From: Cristatella mucedo
Taxonomy: Eukaryota; Bryozoa; Phylactolaemata; Cristatellidae
DNA: 64,000 nt
Direction of reading: 5' to 3'
NCBI GenBank assembly: GCA_009760855.2
Contig: WPIO01000165.1
Location: forward strand, 291,001 to 355,000
In this document: piece by piece, positions 21,761 to 52,479 of the stretch
Layout of the letters: every line of letters starts with the position of its first letter
How positions within the stretch are numbered: position 1 is the stretch's first letter
The notes under the pieces: generated by a model
The model's input: only the letters and a program-made list of their open reading frames with translations
Database searches by the model: none
What the model was told of the DNA's origin: nothing
Made by a program: the position numbers and the translations under genes

Positions 21761-22323
21761 CTAGAACATCGCTTGAATGCTGCCGCCCATCCGAGGGCCG
21801 ATAGGTGGCTGCGTCACTTGGCCCATCTGGTGGTTGACTCCTTGCATCGACGCGGTGATGCCGAGCGGAGCGCCGCCGCCGACGCCTTGGAGCAGCGGCC
21901 CGAAACTCTGCATCGAGCCTCGGGCGCGGTGCATCGGCTGCATGGGCGGCGCCGCAGGCTGGAAGCCGCCGCCCATGCGCGCGGCGAAGCTCGGACTCGG
22001 CTGCATCATCATCTGCTGCTGCTGCTGCTGCTGCGGCGGCGGCGGAGCCATCATCATGGGCGGCATCATGGTAGGCATTTGCGACATCATGGGCGTCGCC
22101 GCGGCCGCCGCCGCCATCATGGCGCCCATCGCTGCGAGGCCGTCCATCTGCTGCACGAACGTCACCGGCAACGCTCCGCCCAGCAGCGCCGCCTGCGACT
22201 GCGATCGCTGCTTCCGGTTGCCCGTCAAGCTTGCCGCGGAGCTCGTCCGCTTGCGATCGCGGTCGTCGTCATCGTCGTCGCCGCTGTCGTCTCTGCGGCT
22301 TTTACGCGAACGTCGCGTCGTGT
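21761..22323 (-). CDS. Model 2: terminal exon, acidic-basic then Met/Pro/Gln-rich C-terminus
   Basis: The acceptor is CACTCCTCTTCGTAG|AC, phase 1, matching the exon at 23566-23291. It encodes TTRRSRKSRRDDSGDDDDDD, RDRKRTSSAASL, QQMDGLAAMGAMM, an MMPPMMMAPPPP stretch, a Q7 run, MMMQPSPSFAARMGGGFQP and a Gly/Met/Gln-rich end, then TAG at 21763-21761. The Met/Pro-rich composition is close to the model 3 terminal exon. No domain was recognised. Confidence 0.5.
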
Positions 22324-22591
22324 CTACGAAGAGGAGTGGTAGGGTCTCTTTCTGGTGTCCATCGCGCAGAGCCGTCCTCCGAAGGTGAGACCAGATGAAT
22401 GAGGTGAAGCCACAGCTGCGACAGCATATTGATCTCTCTCTCCTTATTTTTGGTTCTCGCTCTTCATTTTCTCCTATTTGTCTCACACGCGTGCACGCAC
22501 CCTCTTTCATTCTATTTCTATTTTTTCTAATTTCTCCCTTCCCAGTTTCGTCCTTTCGCCTTTCGCTCTTCTGCTGCCTCTTATTTCTCTC

Positions 22592-23180
<589 letters not shown>

Positions 23181-23290
23181 AATCGAAATGTCGTGAATAG
23201 CTGGGCTGAATGGCGGCGCCGAGGAACGCAATGACTCAGTTCTGAGCAGTCGTTACCGCCGCTGCGATAGCCGCCGCGCCCGCTGCCTAC

Positions 23291-23566
23291 CTTCTCTGGA
23301 GCTCCGAGATTTCTCGCGATCATACTCCCGGTCGCGACCGTCACCGTCCCGGTCGCGGCTGCGGCCGCGGTCCTGATCTAGACGGTCGCGGCTGCGGCCG
23401 CGGTCCTGATCTAGACGGTCGCGGCTGCGACCGCGGTCGTATAGCGACTGCGCTCTCGACCTCCTTTGACCTTCTGGGTGCGACAAGTGCGACGAAGCTA
23501 CGCGTCCGAGCGGCGGTGGCGCCGCAGTGCCGCTTCGCCGTCGAGCGACCTCAGAGCGCTGCTTTC
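23291..23566 (-). CDS. Model 2: RS/RD-rich exon
   Basis: The acceptor is CTCGCTCACATCTAG|GA and the donor is AGAGAAG|GTAGGC, phase 1 at both ends. It encodes KQRSEVARRRSG, a proline/serine stretch and then RGRSRDRLDQD repeats ending in DREYDREKSRSSRE. The RSRDRLDQDRG block is duplicated by a 33-bp tandem repeat (23350-23433). RS/RD repeats are typical of nuclear splicing-related proteins, so linkage to the membrane exon at 26.2 kb is uncertain. The RS exons may belong to a separate gene. Confidence 0.45.
23350..23433. repeat. 33-bp tandem repeat inside the RS/RD exon
   Basis: Two and a half copies of a 33-base unit containing GGTCCTGATCTAGACGGTCG. It keeps frame and duplicates RSRDRLDQDRG. 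Confidence 0.9.
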
Positions 23567-23599
23567 CTAGATGTGAGCGAGGAGACAAATCCAGTGCGC

Positions 23600-24290
23600 T
23601 CCGTCAATTCGAGCGAAGCGCGGGGCGAGCTAGGCGTCGCCGCAGCCGTCGTCACTTGCCAGGCGCCGCGATCGCGATAACGTGCCTAACAGTGGCGATC
23701 TAGATCACAGATACTCGATATCGTAGATCGTACCGATATCGATCTACCTGGTAAGGATCCCTTCACGTGCCTGCCAGTCAAAGCGATCAGTCGCGCGAGG
23801 TGCAAGCCAGCTGACGCCAGCGGATTGCTCTATCGTTGCTGGCTGGCGTGGCGAGGAGCGATCAAAAAAGAAGTGCCGCGCCGATAACGAGGACAGAGAC
23901 TGGGCGCGGGCTGAGATCGTCCCCGTCCGCTTCGATCGGAAATCTCCGTTTCCCCCAAGTGCAACACGCCTCGCCGACTCGCAGCTAGCTAGCGTCCCCG
24001 TCCCAAGGAAGCGCGTCGTTTACCTGGGTTTGTATGCCGGTGGGTGCGAGGGTGCTCGCGCGTGCGTGCGGATTTGTGCGTACGTGCATGTGTGCGTGCG
24101 TGCGTGTCCCTTCTTAGCTAAGTGAGGTCTCGCTCAGAGTCGCGCGAAGTAAGCTTCGGCGAGCCGAAGGTAACGCTTCGCGCGCTAAAGTGAAGCGTTT
24201 GTGGCCGACATTCTGTTTATTTTCTCCTGTCATGTCGGCATGAAATTCTTCATCTCTAGTTGCCAGAGTTATCAGTGACTGCGACTCGTC
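23600..24290. other. No gene recognised
   Basis: Includes a palindromic GATATCGATCTAC-like stretch at 23720-23745 and alternating GTGCGTGCG near 24060-24105. Confidence 0.35.
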
Positions 24291-24332
24291 GATGCGAGGT
24301 GCTACAGTTGCTACTGCGAAGCTAGAGATTTG

Positions 24333-24386
<54 letters not shown>

Positions 24387-24426
24387 TGTATCTGTATATA
24401 TATATAGGTATCTGTATCTATCTATA

Positions 24427-24464
<38 letters not shown>

Positions 24465-24506
24465 TATCTGTATCTATCTATATATATATATATATATATA
24501 TATATC
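24333..24506. repeat. (TA)n/(GT)n compound microsatellite
   Basis: TA, GT and TA blocks with a duplicated GGTATCTGTATCTATCTA segment. Confidence 0.96.
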
Positions 24507-24599
24507 CTCATGGCACGGGAGCAATATATTTCTCAACCGAGACGTCTTAGTTAAGTGTTAGAACACATTTACGATTTGATTATTTACAATAATTCTGAT

Positions 24600-25947
24600 A
24601 CGCCCAGAATTCATTTGGCAGCGAGCGAGGTGATTTCGTATGCGTTACTGGACGAGACAGAGAATGCATAATAGCCTTGCCAGGAAATCGTTTTCAGAAA
24701 TGACCTGCTATACCAGCGTTAGAGAACCTCTAGGGAAGATTCGTAACTAACCAAAGTAACGAACACCATTTGTGGTTTACGGAAGTTCATGTGCGCTATT
24801 TATTCTTTACCGCTACGCACCGCTGTTGCCGAATTTTCTATGGTTGATGGATATATATACATATATATTTATATGCATATATACATGTGTATTAATATCA
24901 AAAGAGCAATTGGTTATGTTTTAATTTATATTTTATTATATTACATTGCTTATATTATATTTATATCCGCTAATCGTCGACTTCCGGTTGAAGCCATTCG
25001 CTGGCGAACGGCGCCACTCAGCGCCGGTAGCAAACTCTCACAGCGAGCGAGCTTAGAGGTGGGTAATTTGAGCTACCGCCGTCGGGCGTCGGGCGCGAAG
25101 CTAATCGTACGAGCTGCTAGCTGCGCTCGGGGCTACCGAAAGTTTCTAAGGGGCGCCCTGACACGCGCCCGCTTCCTCACGCCGGTGAGCCAATGCTCAC
25201 ACACGCGACTACCAAGTCGACCGCAGACTTCACGCGAAGTTGCTCGCGCGCGCAGACTGCGGAAGCTGAGCGCGGTCGTATGCTGATCACATGGCACGGC
25301 CATGGAGTCGCTGGTAAAGCGCAGAGCAAGACGCGGCCGCCGCCGCCACCATCGCTCTTCGTACGAGCGGGCTTGGACTGCAATAGAGAATGCACAGTGC
25401 AGATTGGCAAAGGAGGCAACTAACTAAATTCACCAATAAGTCCTATTAAACGGCGCGAAGTCGTTAGAGCTCAAGGGGAATCGTCACCCTGGCCCGGTCC
25501 TCGAGTTTGCCCAGTCTTTGACCTTGGACGCGTGCTCTCGCCATTCCTCGAGAAAGAGTTTTGATGGAGATACTGTAAAATATTATTTTCACCGAGAGGA
25601 ACTGCGTGAAGAAGAGACAAATGTTTTTGGCTTAGCTCCGACTGGTCAACTGGTATTACTATCAACTATCAACTGGTATTACTATAAACTGGTATTACTG
25701 CCCGTATTTTCGTACTACCCGCATGTCAGCATACAGCCCGCTTCCGCGCAAAGTGCCCAAACTTTGCCACGGCAGCAACTTTTTGCGGCAAATAGAATAT
25801 AGTTATAATATATTATATTGTGTTATATATTACCATATATTATATTTATTATACCTATGTATTGTATTACATTGTTATATAAATTCTATATTTTATTAAA
25901 TATTTATCATGTCAATATATATTATTATAATGTACTGTATTATATAT

Positions 25948-25979
<32 letters not shown>

Positions 25980-26040
25980 TATAAAAATAGAGTGTCATAT
26001 ATAAATAATAGAAAATAATAGAAATAGAATAGATATTAAA
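24600..26040. other. Intergenic or intronic DNA, mostly nothing recognised
   Basis: A GC-rich patch at 25000-25430 has open frames on both strands, including a minus-strand candidate at about 25290-25170 with an acceptor TGCGCTTTACCAG. The remainder is AT-rich, with a (TA)n run at 25955-25980. Confidence 0.3.
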
Positions 26041-26091
26041 GCTACTAGTTTATAGGTGAATTGAATAGTTCTTTGCGGCGCATAGAGATAC

Positions 26092-26238
26092 CTGAGCACT
26101 TGCTGGCGCATACCAATATGCAGATGAGAATAGCGACTCCAATGGTAATGCCGCCAGAGACAAAAACGGCGACGAGGTTGTTATTGATGAAGTCTAGCAG
26201 CAACGATCCCGATCCTTTCGACGTTGGGTTCGATCCTC
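26092..26238 (-). CDS. Model 2: transmembrane exon of an unidentified single-pass membrane protein
   Basis: The exon encodes GSNPTSKGSGSLLLDFINNN, a hydrophobic helix (LVAVFVSGGITIGVAILICILVC) and ASKCS before the donor GCTCAG|GTATCT. The acceptor is CTTCGTCGTAG|GA; both ends are phase 1. A 10-bp CCAGCGCCAA tandem repeat sits just upstream in the intron (26275-26345). Downstream exons in the same phase are 23566-23291 and 22323-21761, across a 2.5-kb intron. A low-complexity frame near 25290-25170, with a pyrimidine-rich acceptor, could be another exon, but its donor phase is ambiguous. Confidence 0.5.
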
Positions 26239-26274
26239 CTACGACGAAGCGGCGCCGGAGCGCAAGAGGCGTCA

Positions 26275-26345
26275 CCGCCCAGCGCCAACCAGCGCCGACC
26301 AGCGCCAACCAGCGCCAACCAGCGCCAACCAGGACCAACCAGTGC
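26275..26345. repeat. 10-bp minisatellite (CCAGCGCCAA)n
   Basis: Seven or so units upstream of the model 2 membrane exon. Confidence 0.92.
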
Positions 26346-26437
26346 CAACGACGGACCATCGACGGGAAAGCGCGGCGCGTTCGGCGGCGGCGGTCGCTCG
26401 CATGCTGGCAAGGATATCTGGGGCAAGGCTGCTGGCA

Positions 26438-26560
26438 ATGAATAATAATAATAATACATTTGATATAGCGCCCTCAGAGAACTCGTCTATTTCTAGGCAC
26501 TTTACGTTTGCTACAAAGGAAGCACTGTCGACTGATTAGCGGTAGCATGCTCAATGACCG
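26438..26560 (-). mobile_element. LINE-A tail copy
   Basis: (AAT)n followed by the reverse tail GATATAGCGCCCTCAGAGAAC and 3' UTR. Confidence 0.78.
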
Positions 26561-26719
26561 CAAGCACAATAAATTAACGCCGCGCCTCGCACCTCGTATT
26601 GAAATAGTTAAGGACCGCAGTCGACATTACCAAGGACTCGAGACTGGCGCCGAGATGAACGCCAGACGACGCCTGGCGCGTAGCCGCTCAACCGAATGCG
26701 CCACCCGCGCCTCGTCAGA

Positions 26720-26828
26720 ACGCTCGACTCTCACAGCGAGTCGCTAGAACGCTCGACCCTCACAGCGAGTCGCTAGAACGCTCGCTCAGCACAGCGAGTC
26801 GCTAGAACGATCGACCCTCACACTCGTC
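26720..26828. repeat. 29-bp tandem repeat
   Basis: Four imperfect copies containing CACAGCGAGTCGCTAGAACG. Confidence 0.88.
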
Positions 26829-27469
26829 CCGCTAAGCCGCCAGGCGGCGCTCCGCAATCGTTCGTCTCCTTGAGGAGAGCGGGAGGGGCGGCTGCGATCG
26901 AGGATTCGCGAAGCAGCGGTTTGCGCGGACTTCTTGACGGGCGCGCGAGGATAACAATGGCCGCCGTAGAAGAAGAAGAATGAGGAGAAGGGCTGCACTA
27001 TGAAAGAACGCGAGGCATCTAGGCAATGACGCTCGCGTGACTCTCTAGCGGTAGCGGAGCGACGCGAATCGCCGGCTGGCGGCGCCGGCTGGCTCCGCAG
27101 TTGGCGAAGCTGGGCTGTGCGCGGTTCGCGAAGGCGCGCGCACGCGCTCTACCCGCTCCGGACATCGACGATCGGCCGCTTGCTTTAATTAGAGGCCATT
27201 TCTGCCTTGGCTTTGCGTCCTCGCGCGCCTACTCGCGCCGAGCGATAGACTATGACGCAGTTGACGCCAGGCGGCGCGCCTTTCAGGCAAGCCAGACATT
27301 CTAGGTTGGCGGCTTCAGCGTCGATTTGCGTAAAGCGCCTCTTGGTGCACGCGAGCGATGCAAAGGCCCCTTGAAAAGCGACTCGCTTATCGCTGGCGGA
27401 CCGCAGGGCGCGATCCGTATTCGGCGTTGAAACGAGATTCGGGATACCAGAATTGCTGCATCGTCTTTG

Positions 27470-27606
27470 CACTAGCATAGTTTGACCGAGGGGGTTAAGG
27501 TGCTCGCTTTTGACGATCGAGGTCGTGGGCTCGAGACCTGCGGAACATGTGAAGCACCTGAAGAGATAGTAAGTACTCTTAGGAAGCTCGCCAGGCAAAT
27601 GAAGGA
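27470..27606 (+). mobile_element. SINE-1 copy
   Basis: Head GGGGGTTAAGGTGCTCGC, B box GGGCTCGAGACC and tail AAGTACTCTTAGGAAGCTCGCC, then directly the (TA)n run. Confidence 0.75.

Positions 27607-27698
<92 letters not shown>
27607..27698. repeat. (TA)n microsatellite
   Basis: 46 perfect TA units at the SINE-1 3' end. Confidence 0.98.
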
Positions 27699-27701
<3 letters not shown>

Positions 27702-27799
27702 TAAAACTCAGGCTCTGCGGAATGATACAACAGAGGAGTCAACGGGGAAGCTCGCAGCCTCAATGCCTCCAGGGATAAGTGGGGTATAAGAGAAGGATT

Positions 27800-29447
27800 A
27801 AGGTCTAAGTGAGGTCATTAAGAATCGTGGTGGAGCGACCTCATAGTAAACGCAGATATTCCAGCAGCATACATATTGTTAGTGGACTGTCGATAAATAT
27901 TTTAATTGGCCGTTCGCAACTTGAGGATGCCTGACACCGTAGAAAAGTCTTTTATTACCGCAACGGAATAGCTGTCACTGCACCGGCGGCCATACTACTG
28001 AGGATTTTTTTGCGCAGGAATATTTTGAAAATAGTAGTGCATCTACACACCCTAATGAAGTATTTTTACCTTTTACATCACGTAAATTTTTACACGATTA
28101 GCAAGCGCTCATCTCGTCAAAATCTTTGCATTGTAAAATGCAAAAATATATCATCACAGGTCTATACTTGCAAGTTTTCTTGCGGTTAGATTTCGTAATT
28201 ATTTAATTTTATATTAACGTTGTTTACCATATATAGTAAGTATGAACTTCCCTCATAGAACAAGAAATTTGTTGCTGCTTAATCTAGAAAGGTTGATGAT
28301 GAATATAGACTTTGAACCATAATCCCTTAATTTGTTGGTAAATCGGCTAGAGTTAATATGATTAGATTTACTTCACCTAAAATCACTGGTGATGGAAATA
28401 CTTTAACATTTGTATTATAATTCAAAGCAAAACTTTTCTGACTTTGAAAGCTTGAAGAAATTCCTTAGATATCAAACTATTACCTTATTGATAACCATTA
28501 AGACAATCTGGCCTTTCGTTAGAATTCTATTTAAGACAGGATTTGAAATTAAAATATTTTATAGCAATGATAGAGAAATGTGGGATTCAGTCAAATTCTA
28601 TGTTAACCATGGAGAGCAAGTCTACAAATGTAGTTTACGATAGATTTATATTATTGTTAGGTAATAAATCACAAGATTACTTCAACAGTAACGTTTGTTC
28701 CGGTTTGGATCATTCTTAGATTCTACCCATTTTCAGTTCAGTTTCGTAGTACAACAGTATAATTATAATTGTCTGTGTCTTATCAAGCTGACCCATATAT
28801 AGAGGTGAAGAAACATTTTATCTATATAGTTAATTATAGACTAGTGAAATGCATTTCTGGAGTTCCACTACATAAAAACGCAATCAGCCGATCATCAGGT
28901 TCGATTGATGCAGCATCATAATCAGTTATTTATATTTTTAGAACTCCTAGCAATTCGAGTTCATCTTGATAATCATGATGTCTTTTTCAAATCTTCTCAC
29001 TGTCTTCGCACTTACAAGAATCAGTTTTATGCAAATAAAACTCACGAAAATCAGCTTTATGCGAATTAAACTTACAAGAATCAGCTCCATGCTAATTCAA
29101 CTTGCAATCCTCAAATTCAATCAATCCAAGTAATAAAGAGCTTATCTTAACTATCTCAGAATAGTTTTGAGGCCATGTAATTTACTTTATGCTTGATGCT
29201 CTCCTTATTTTACATTCATTAATATGTTTAAATACTCTTTATAGTTTTTGAGCGTCCGCCATTCTAATAGAGCACAAGTAATCAAGCAAACAAGTACCAT
29301 TTCTCTAAGTAATAGGGTTTCGAATGAAGTGATCTAGTTCTGCCACTCTAGTCGGAATTTTTATTCCCCAGTATTTCACAGTACTTTAAAATGGTATTTC
29401 TAACACTTACTTCAATTTCATTGCACGTACTTCAATTTCATTGCACG
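27800..29447. other. AT-rich island
   Basis: Markedly AT-rich compared with its flanks, with low CpG and no LINE tails or microsatellites. It contains the 77-codon frame at 28410 and three 34-36-base direct repeats containing AAACTTACAAGAATCAGC (28995-29110). It may be a foreign or decayed mobile insert. No gene was confirmed. Confidence 0.4.
28410..28643 (+). CDS. Hypothetical 77-codon AT-rich frame
   Basis: This is the only non-repetitive open frame of note in the AT-rich island. It encodes FSDFESLKKFLRYQTITLL and FEIKIFYSNDREMWDSVKF. No family was recognised. Stops flank it closely on both sides, so it may be a decayed mobile gene or chance. Confidence 0.15.
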   Translation: MYYNSKQNFSDFESLKKFLRYQTITLLITIKTIWPFVRILFKTGFEIKIFYSNDREMWDSVKFYVNHGEQVYKCSLR

Positions 29448-29550
29448 TACTTCAATTGCATTTCCCTTTGCAGCAAATTTAAAGCGCATAGAAAGAGATT
29501 GAGTTCTCTGAAGGCGCTTTATCAAGTGCATTATTATTATTACTATTAAC
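29448..29550 (+). mobile_element. LINE-A tail copy
   Basis: Clean tail (GCAGCAAATTTAAAGCGC, TTGAGTTCTCTGAAGGCGC) with (ATT)n. A CAATTTCATTGCACGTACTT duplication precedes it. Confidence 0.85.
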
Positions 29551-29639
29551 ACGTTTATACCAATCAACAGCCTTCTCTCTCCCTCTTTCATGCACAGCCA
29601 CCTAGCAAAACATGAAACTGGCATTATTATTCGTAAGTA

Positions 29640-31370
29640 AATATTTCGTTTAAATTATTTGTACGCAGTGAAGCTTAAAGTAGTAAATACATTTTACATA
29701 TTATACAGTGTAATCTCTTTTTTGGGTATATCGAACTGCTGACACTCGGCGGGAGACTGGTAACTGAGCATACGGACGAAACACGGTCAGTGTGTATACG
29801 GAGACTGAGCTGTATATCGAGGTCACCAGGTCACCAGAAATGACTGTGGAACGGCCATATAGTGAGGTTATCCAGTCAAACGGTAAAAGTCAGCTTGCAA
29901 TATCCCAAAACATATACTACTCACCCGTAGCGGTAGGCTGCGACAGCCTGCTTCCGCGACTCGTCGAGTTAAAGCCGGCACCATCGTACGGTTCAACATG
30001 CGGTTCAACGGCATCCACTCGCTAACAGCTACGCACCCCTGTGCCCATCACCCGAGTCGGACCGTCGGGGCTCAGGCGATGGGCGATCAAACGCGAAGGA
30101 TGGGTCGAGAGGAGAACGCACTCTATTCTCATAGCTCCTCGCCGCCTTAACCTCGGTCGCCTGTAGCATGGCCGTTCAAGGGATACCGTCAAGACTTGAG
30201 CAACGTCCGGACTCTTGCGATCGAGGATTACAAACGATGAGTTAAATAGGGTCGGTCCGCCATGGGTTGGTAACTCATTATTCCGCCATCAGCGAAAAAT
30301 GTGGACATCTGTTTATCAACGGGGAGACAGGAGGCGTGATAACATTGATTCGCGGTTTCGTAAATTTACCGTGTCTGGGAAGTTATGGCTGCATATGACG
30401 AGGAATCAGAAGCCGTAGCAGCAAGCTTTCCCGCCGACTCGTGCCTCGGTCATCCGGCGGCCATGATCGACGGCACTTGTCAAAAGGTGATCGATCCCCT
30501 GACCTTGACCTAGCCAACCCCCCACCCAGCAGCAGCAGTGGCCACTCGTCTAGCCGCTAGGCTCTAGCACCTCGCTTTATCAGCAGGCAACTTCTCCGGA
30601 CTCTGAAAATCTTAATATAGTGCACATGCAACCTGTACTTGGGTATTTGACTTGGGACATTGGGATTTTTCGTGTCCACCGAGTCGGATCTTTTTGCGAG
30701 TGGATTCTACATGCACGAACGTTGTATCCATTCGGTTCTCGACACTTTAGAAATTATGGCTCACGCTCGAATGGATTACGGTCAGAGTTAGCTCCCCCTG
30801 CACACCGACTGAGCAACAAAGCTCCTCTGCCTGTCCAAAACAATTAATGTTCCGCCGAGCAGCAAAGCAAAGAAAGCTGGCAAACTTTTCGACACGACTA
30901 TTGCTATTAGCTCAGCTTTGGCCCTTTGCCAAATGCTAGAGAAACGCCCTTTAACGATCGGCTCGTGTTTTCGGTAGGTGCACCGTCGTGGTTGTGCAAA
31001 GAGACTAAAGTAGAAAGTAAAGGTTCACTGATTCAACAGCCTCGTCTCGTAAAGCGAGCACAGGTGTCGTAGCAGCACACATGTCGTATCAGCTATCACT
31101 CCAGCTTGCAGTCACACATAAAGAACGTTCGAGGCCCGAAGCTTCGCAGGCTTCGAGCCGACGACCAGAAGGGGCCGCGATGTACCGAGCGCCGATTGCT
31201 GCAGAGGAGGCTAAAGAGCATCCTCCAATCGGGAGGAGGGGAGAGGGAAACCTGCACAAGTGCCCTGAGGCTGCTGGCGCTCTAGTAAACACAGGATGCG
31301 ATTAAGTGTCTTAGTCTAACTTTGATGCCAGAGAAGACTTGGAGCACTTTGGGTAGCTGAGCCGAATGTG
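29640..31370. other. Intergenic DNA upstream of the ERCC6 3' end, no gene recognised
   Basis: Single-copy DNA with short unrelated frames; none has splice or homology support. Confidence 0.4.
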
Positions 31371-31373
31371 GTC

Positions 31374-31379
31374 TTTATT
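31374..31379 (-). terminator. Candidate poly(A) signal of ERCC6
   Basis: An AATAAA hexamer on the minus strand lies 274 bases after the ERCC6 stop codon. The position and sequence are typical, but no downstream GU-rich element was tested. Confidence 0.45.
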
Positions 31380-31652
31380 CCGTGCTTGCATACATCTCGC
31401 CAAGCAAGCGGTCTCGGGAGAGCTGGTAATCCTCATCACGAGAAAGGGCAAAGGGTAAAGGGTGCTCGACAGACTAGCGATTCGAGCCGCACGGAGCTGC
31501 ACAAGCGGCCGGTTGCACGAGCAAAGTGTAACACGATCTCGCGAGGCCCTCGCTTGAGTTGCAACCGATTCTGAGCTAGAAAAGGCCAAGGACGCACGCG
31601 TCGGTCATGGCCTCGACTAGCGAAGAGCTGGGGGCGACTAGTAAGCAGATCA

Positions 31653-50002
<18,350 letters not shown>

Positions 50003-50210
50003 CTCACCTGATTTTTACGAATTCTCCTCTATACTGCGGCGGATGCGACGCGTCTATGAGCGCTACCGACCAGCGTACGAGCGCGCGCTGGCCACTGGAC
50101 TACCGACGGCTGGCGAGGAAACCCGGCTGCCTTCGACGTCCTTCACCTCGCACTCGCTGCAAACAATGACTTCCGGAAAGCTAGCGGGTCGCCGCGAGCG
50201 AACCTAGTTG

Positions 50211-50904
50211 CATAATCTCGTGCAATCATCGGCTTGCGACAACCGCTATCTTAAAAATTACTTATTTAGTAAATTTAAACGTTCATCTGGGTAGAAAAGG
50301 CACGGTCTTCTTCCCAGGCTAATGACCGGCTGTCTGCCATCTGACGACCTCTAGTGAGGTTAGGGGGAGGTCGTTGCAGCGGAAGTGCTTTTCTGAGAGT
50401 GGGCAAGCGTGTGGGTAATTAACCCGCCCCCCCCCCGCATTGCGACTTCTGCTATGACCTCTGTATCATGCCTATGTTTGAGTTGGTATGCTAAGAGTGC
50501 CGTAGCTGTAGTCTATAGGTTATAGGTTATAGGCTATTTAGAATTTTAATCCGCCGTGCAGAGCAGTCGTCAGCTTTAGAGCGCCCCTTCTGGCTCATCT
50601 TAGGCGGTCCGCCGGACGCGAGATCACGTGCGCGGTCCGTAGTACGCGCGGTCACGTCGCAGATGCGGAACTGCGGTCATTGGCCTGGATCCTTCCATCT
50701 AACAGAGCGCGAGCCACTACATCGAGGAGACAACTCCAACCCGGTGCTACGTCGCTGTAGCTGAAACGGCAGTTGCCAAAAGCCGGAAGAAAATAATAAC
50801 ATTTGAGCCGGAAGAGCAGGAAGCCATCAGATGTCGGACGCAATGCTTTGCTGAGGTTCGTAGACGGCGAGCTGATGTGGAGTCCTTCCCGTTCGAGCCT
50901 ACAG
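50211..50904. other. Upstream of ERCC6, no gene recognised
   Basis: Contains a TATAGGTTATAGG triplication near 50515 and an interrupted C-run at 50427-50437. Confidence 0.4.
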
Positions 50905-51090
50905 GGCAAATGCATTATTATCCTGGCACACTAGGTAAGGCAGTTGCATTACGCGACCTCGATCTCAAGTTCGTGCGTTCGAATCCTGCTGCTGTGGGGC
51001 GATCCTTTGTTGCCACTGCAAGCGTTGCTGATAGCCGTCAAGGCTCTTTGGTCGCCATGCAAAAGAGGCTGATAATTCAGCTAGTATTTT
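50905..51090 (+). mobile_element. SINE-2 copy
   Basis: Head GGCACACTAGGTAAGGCAGTTGC, B box CGTTCGAATCCTGC, body GGGCGATCCTTTGTTGCC and tail CAAGGCTCTTTGGTCGCC. Confidence 0.85.
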
Positions 51091-51599
51091 TCTACCCTAT
51101 GCTACAAAATGCACAATGCTCGCGGCTGTTGAACGAGCTGCGAGTTCCCAGTGGGAAAGAGTTGCAGGAAACGCCCGGCGCAAGTGGGGAGAACGGCGTG
51201 GTGAAATTGGCGACGGAGAAATGGTTGAGCGATGAGGAACGGCTAGTAGAACAGAAGACCAGGAACGATGGTGGAAGTCGGCGTCTCGCACTAGCGGAAC
51301 CATGTGAGTCTGACCTCTGACCCGCAGATGCTCATCAACTCCCCGCTACGTAGGAAGCTGGAACGCGCGGGCGCGCCGTTTGCGCGTCCCGCGAGCGCGT
51401 CCTCCTAAGCCGGCCCTCCGGATAGCCGGCGTCTCTGCTATCGCCCAGTCTGCGGCGGCAGTGCTCGCGCTGAATGGTGCTCGCTGTGGCGATCGTCCGC
51501 GCGACAAAGCCCGCATCCGCGCCACCGACACTTTTGCAGGGTGCGTCAAACAGGGGAGAGATCCCTCGTGCTGTGCAATATAATAACAATAAATAAGAA

Positions 51600-51705
51600 A
51601 GTATTTATTATGAATTTCCATAGCGCTCTAAGGGAACTCAATCTCTATTCAGGCACTTCAAACATGCCACAGGACTCGACCCCACGATCTCGGTCAACAA
51701 ATGGA
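51600..51705 (-). mobile_element. SINE-1 3' fragment
   Basis: Reverse tail CATAGCGCTCTAAGGGAAC and B-box region GGACTCGACCCCACGATC. Confidence 0.72.
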
Positions 51706-52158
51706 TTTGTGGGCGTGTCATCGCCGTCACGTGGTTCCGCCTCCAGCCGACGTTCCGTCGGCCCAACGGGCGTGCTCCTTGCCGGCACGTGACGTGTCCG
51801 CGCCGCACAATTCACTTTCTACCCGTGCGTCGGCCTGTAAGCACGCTATCCACTCTCTTCTCTCATATCACCACCTCTTATCGCCACGTGTTTCGGAGCA
51901 GCACGCACGACGGCTACTGCATCAATATGTACGCTCGCTCGCTTTCGTTGCCTGTATGCGATACAATACAGCCGTCGTCGACAAAGCAACGACTCGCTTG
52001 TGGGCGCTTCACTCTTCGTGACGCCGCCATCGCTCGCGCCCGCGAGCCCCTGCATAGATTCACCGCAACGTTGGTGTCGGAGTGAGCGTGTCGGAGTGAG
52101 CGCCACGTACCAACCTGGGCCAAACCAACCAGCGCGGCACGATATAGAGGCGGATACT

Positions 52159-52160
<2 letters not shown>

Positions 52161-52206
<46 letters not shown>
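52161..52206. repeat. (GA)n microsatellite
   Basis: Pure GA run. Confidence 0.97.
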
Positions 52207-52209
<3 letters not shown>

Positions 52210-52479
52210 TTTCTAAATCGCCGTCTGTTTCTGAGGTGCGCTCGATCGAGCTCGGCAAATGGCCTCTGCAAATGGCGGCATGTGTCGTGCAATGCTCGCA
52301 CGACTCCCGCGACTCGCTAGCCGCACCTCGCTCTGCCGGTGCATGTTCGGTCGCATGGCGGCCAGGTCACGCTTTCGGTCTCGCGGCGGCCAGATCGCGG
52401 CGGCCAGATCGCGGCGCCCGCGACTTGCGTCCTGTCTTTCGCAAAGAGGCTGTGGCGAAGCCGCGAAACGCGTTCGTAG

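Noticed and set aside
27185-27470. Minus-strand cysteine-containing frame (ACTKRRF...CLACLKG)
   Set aside because: It could be an ectodomain exon for model 2. The proposed acceptor is phase 2 and the donor phase 0, neither consistent with the phase-1 family, and SINE-1 DNA begins immediately upstream.
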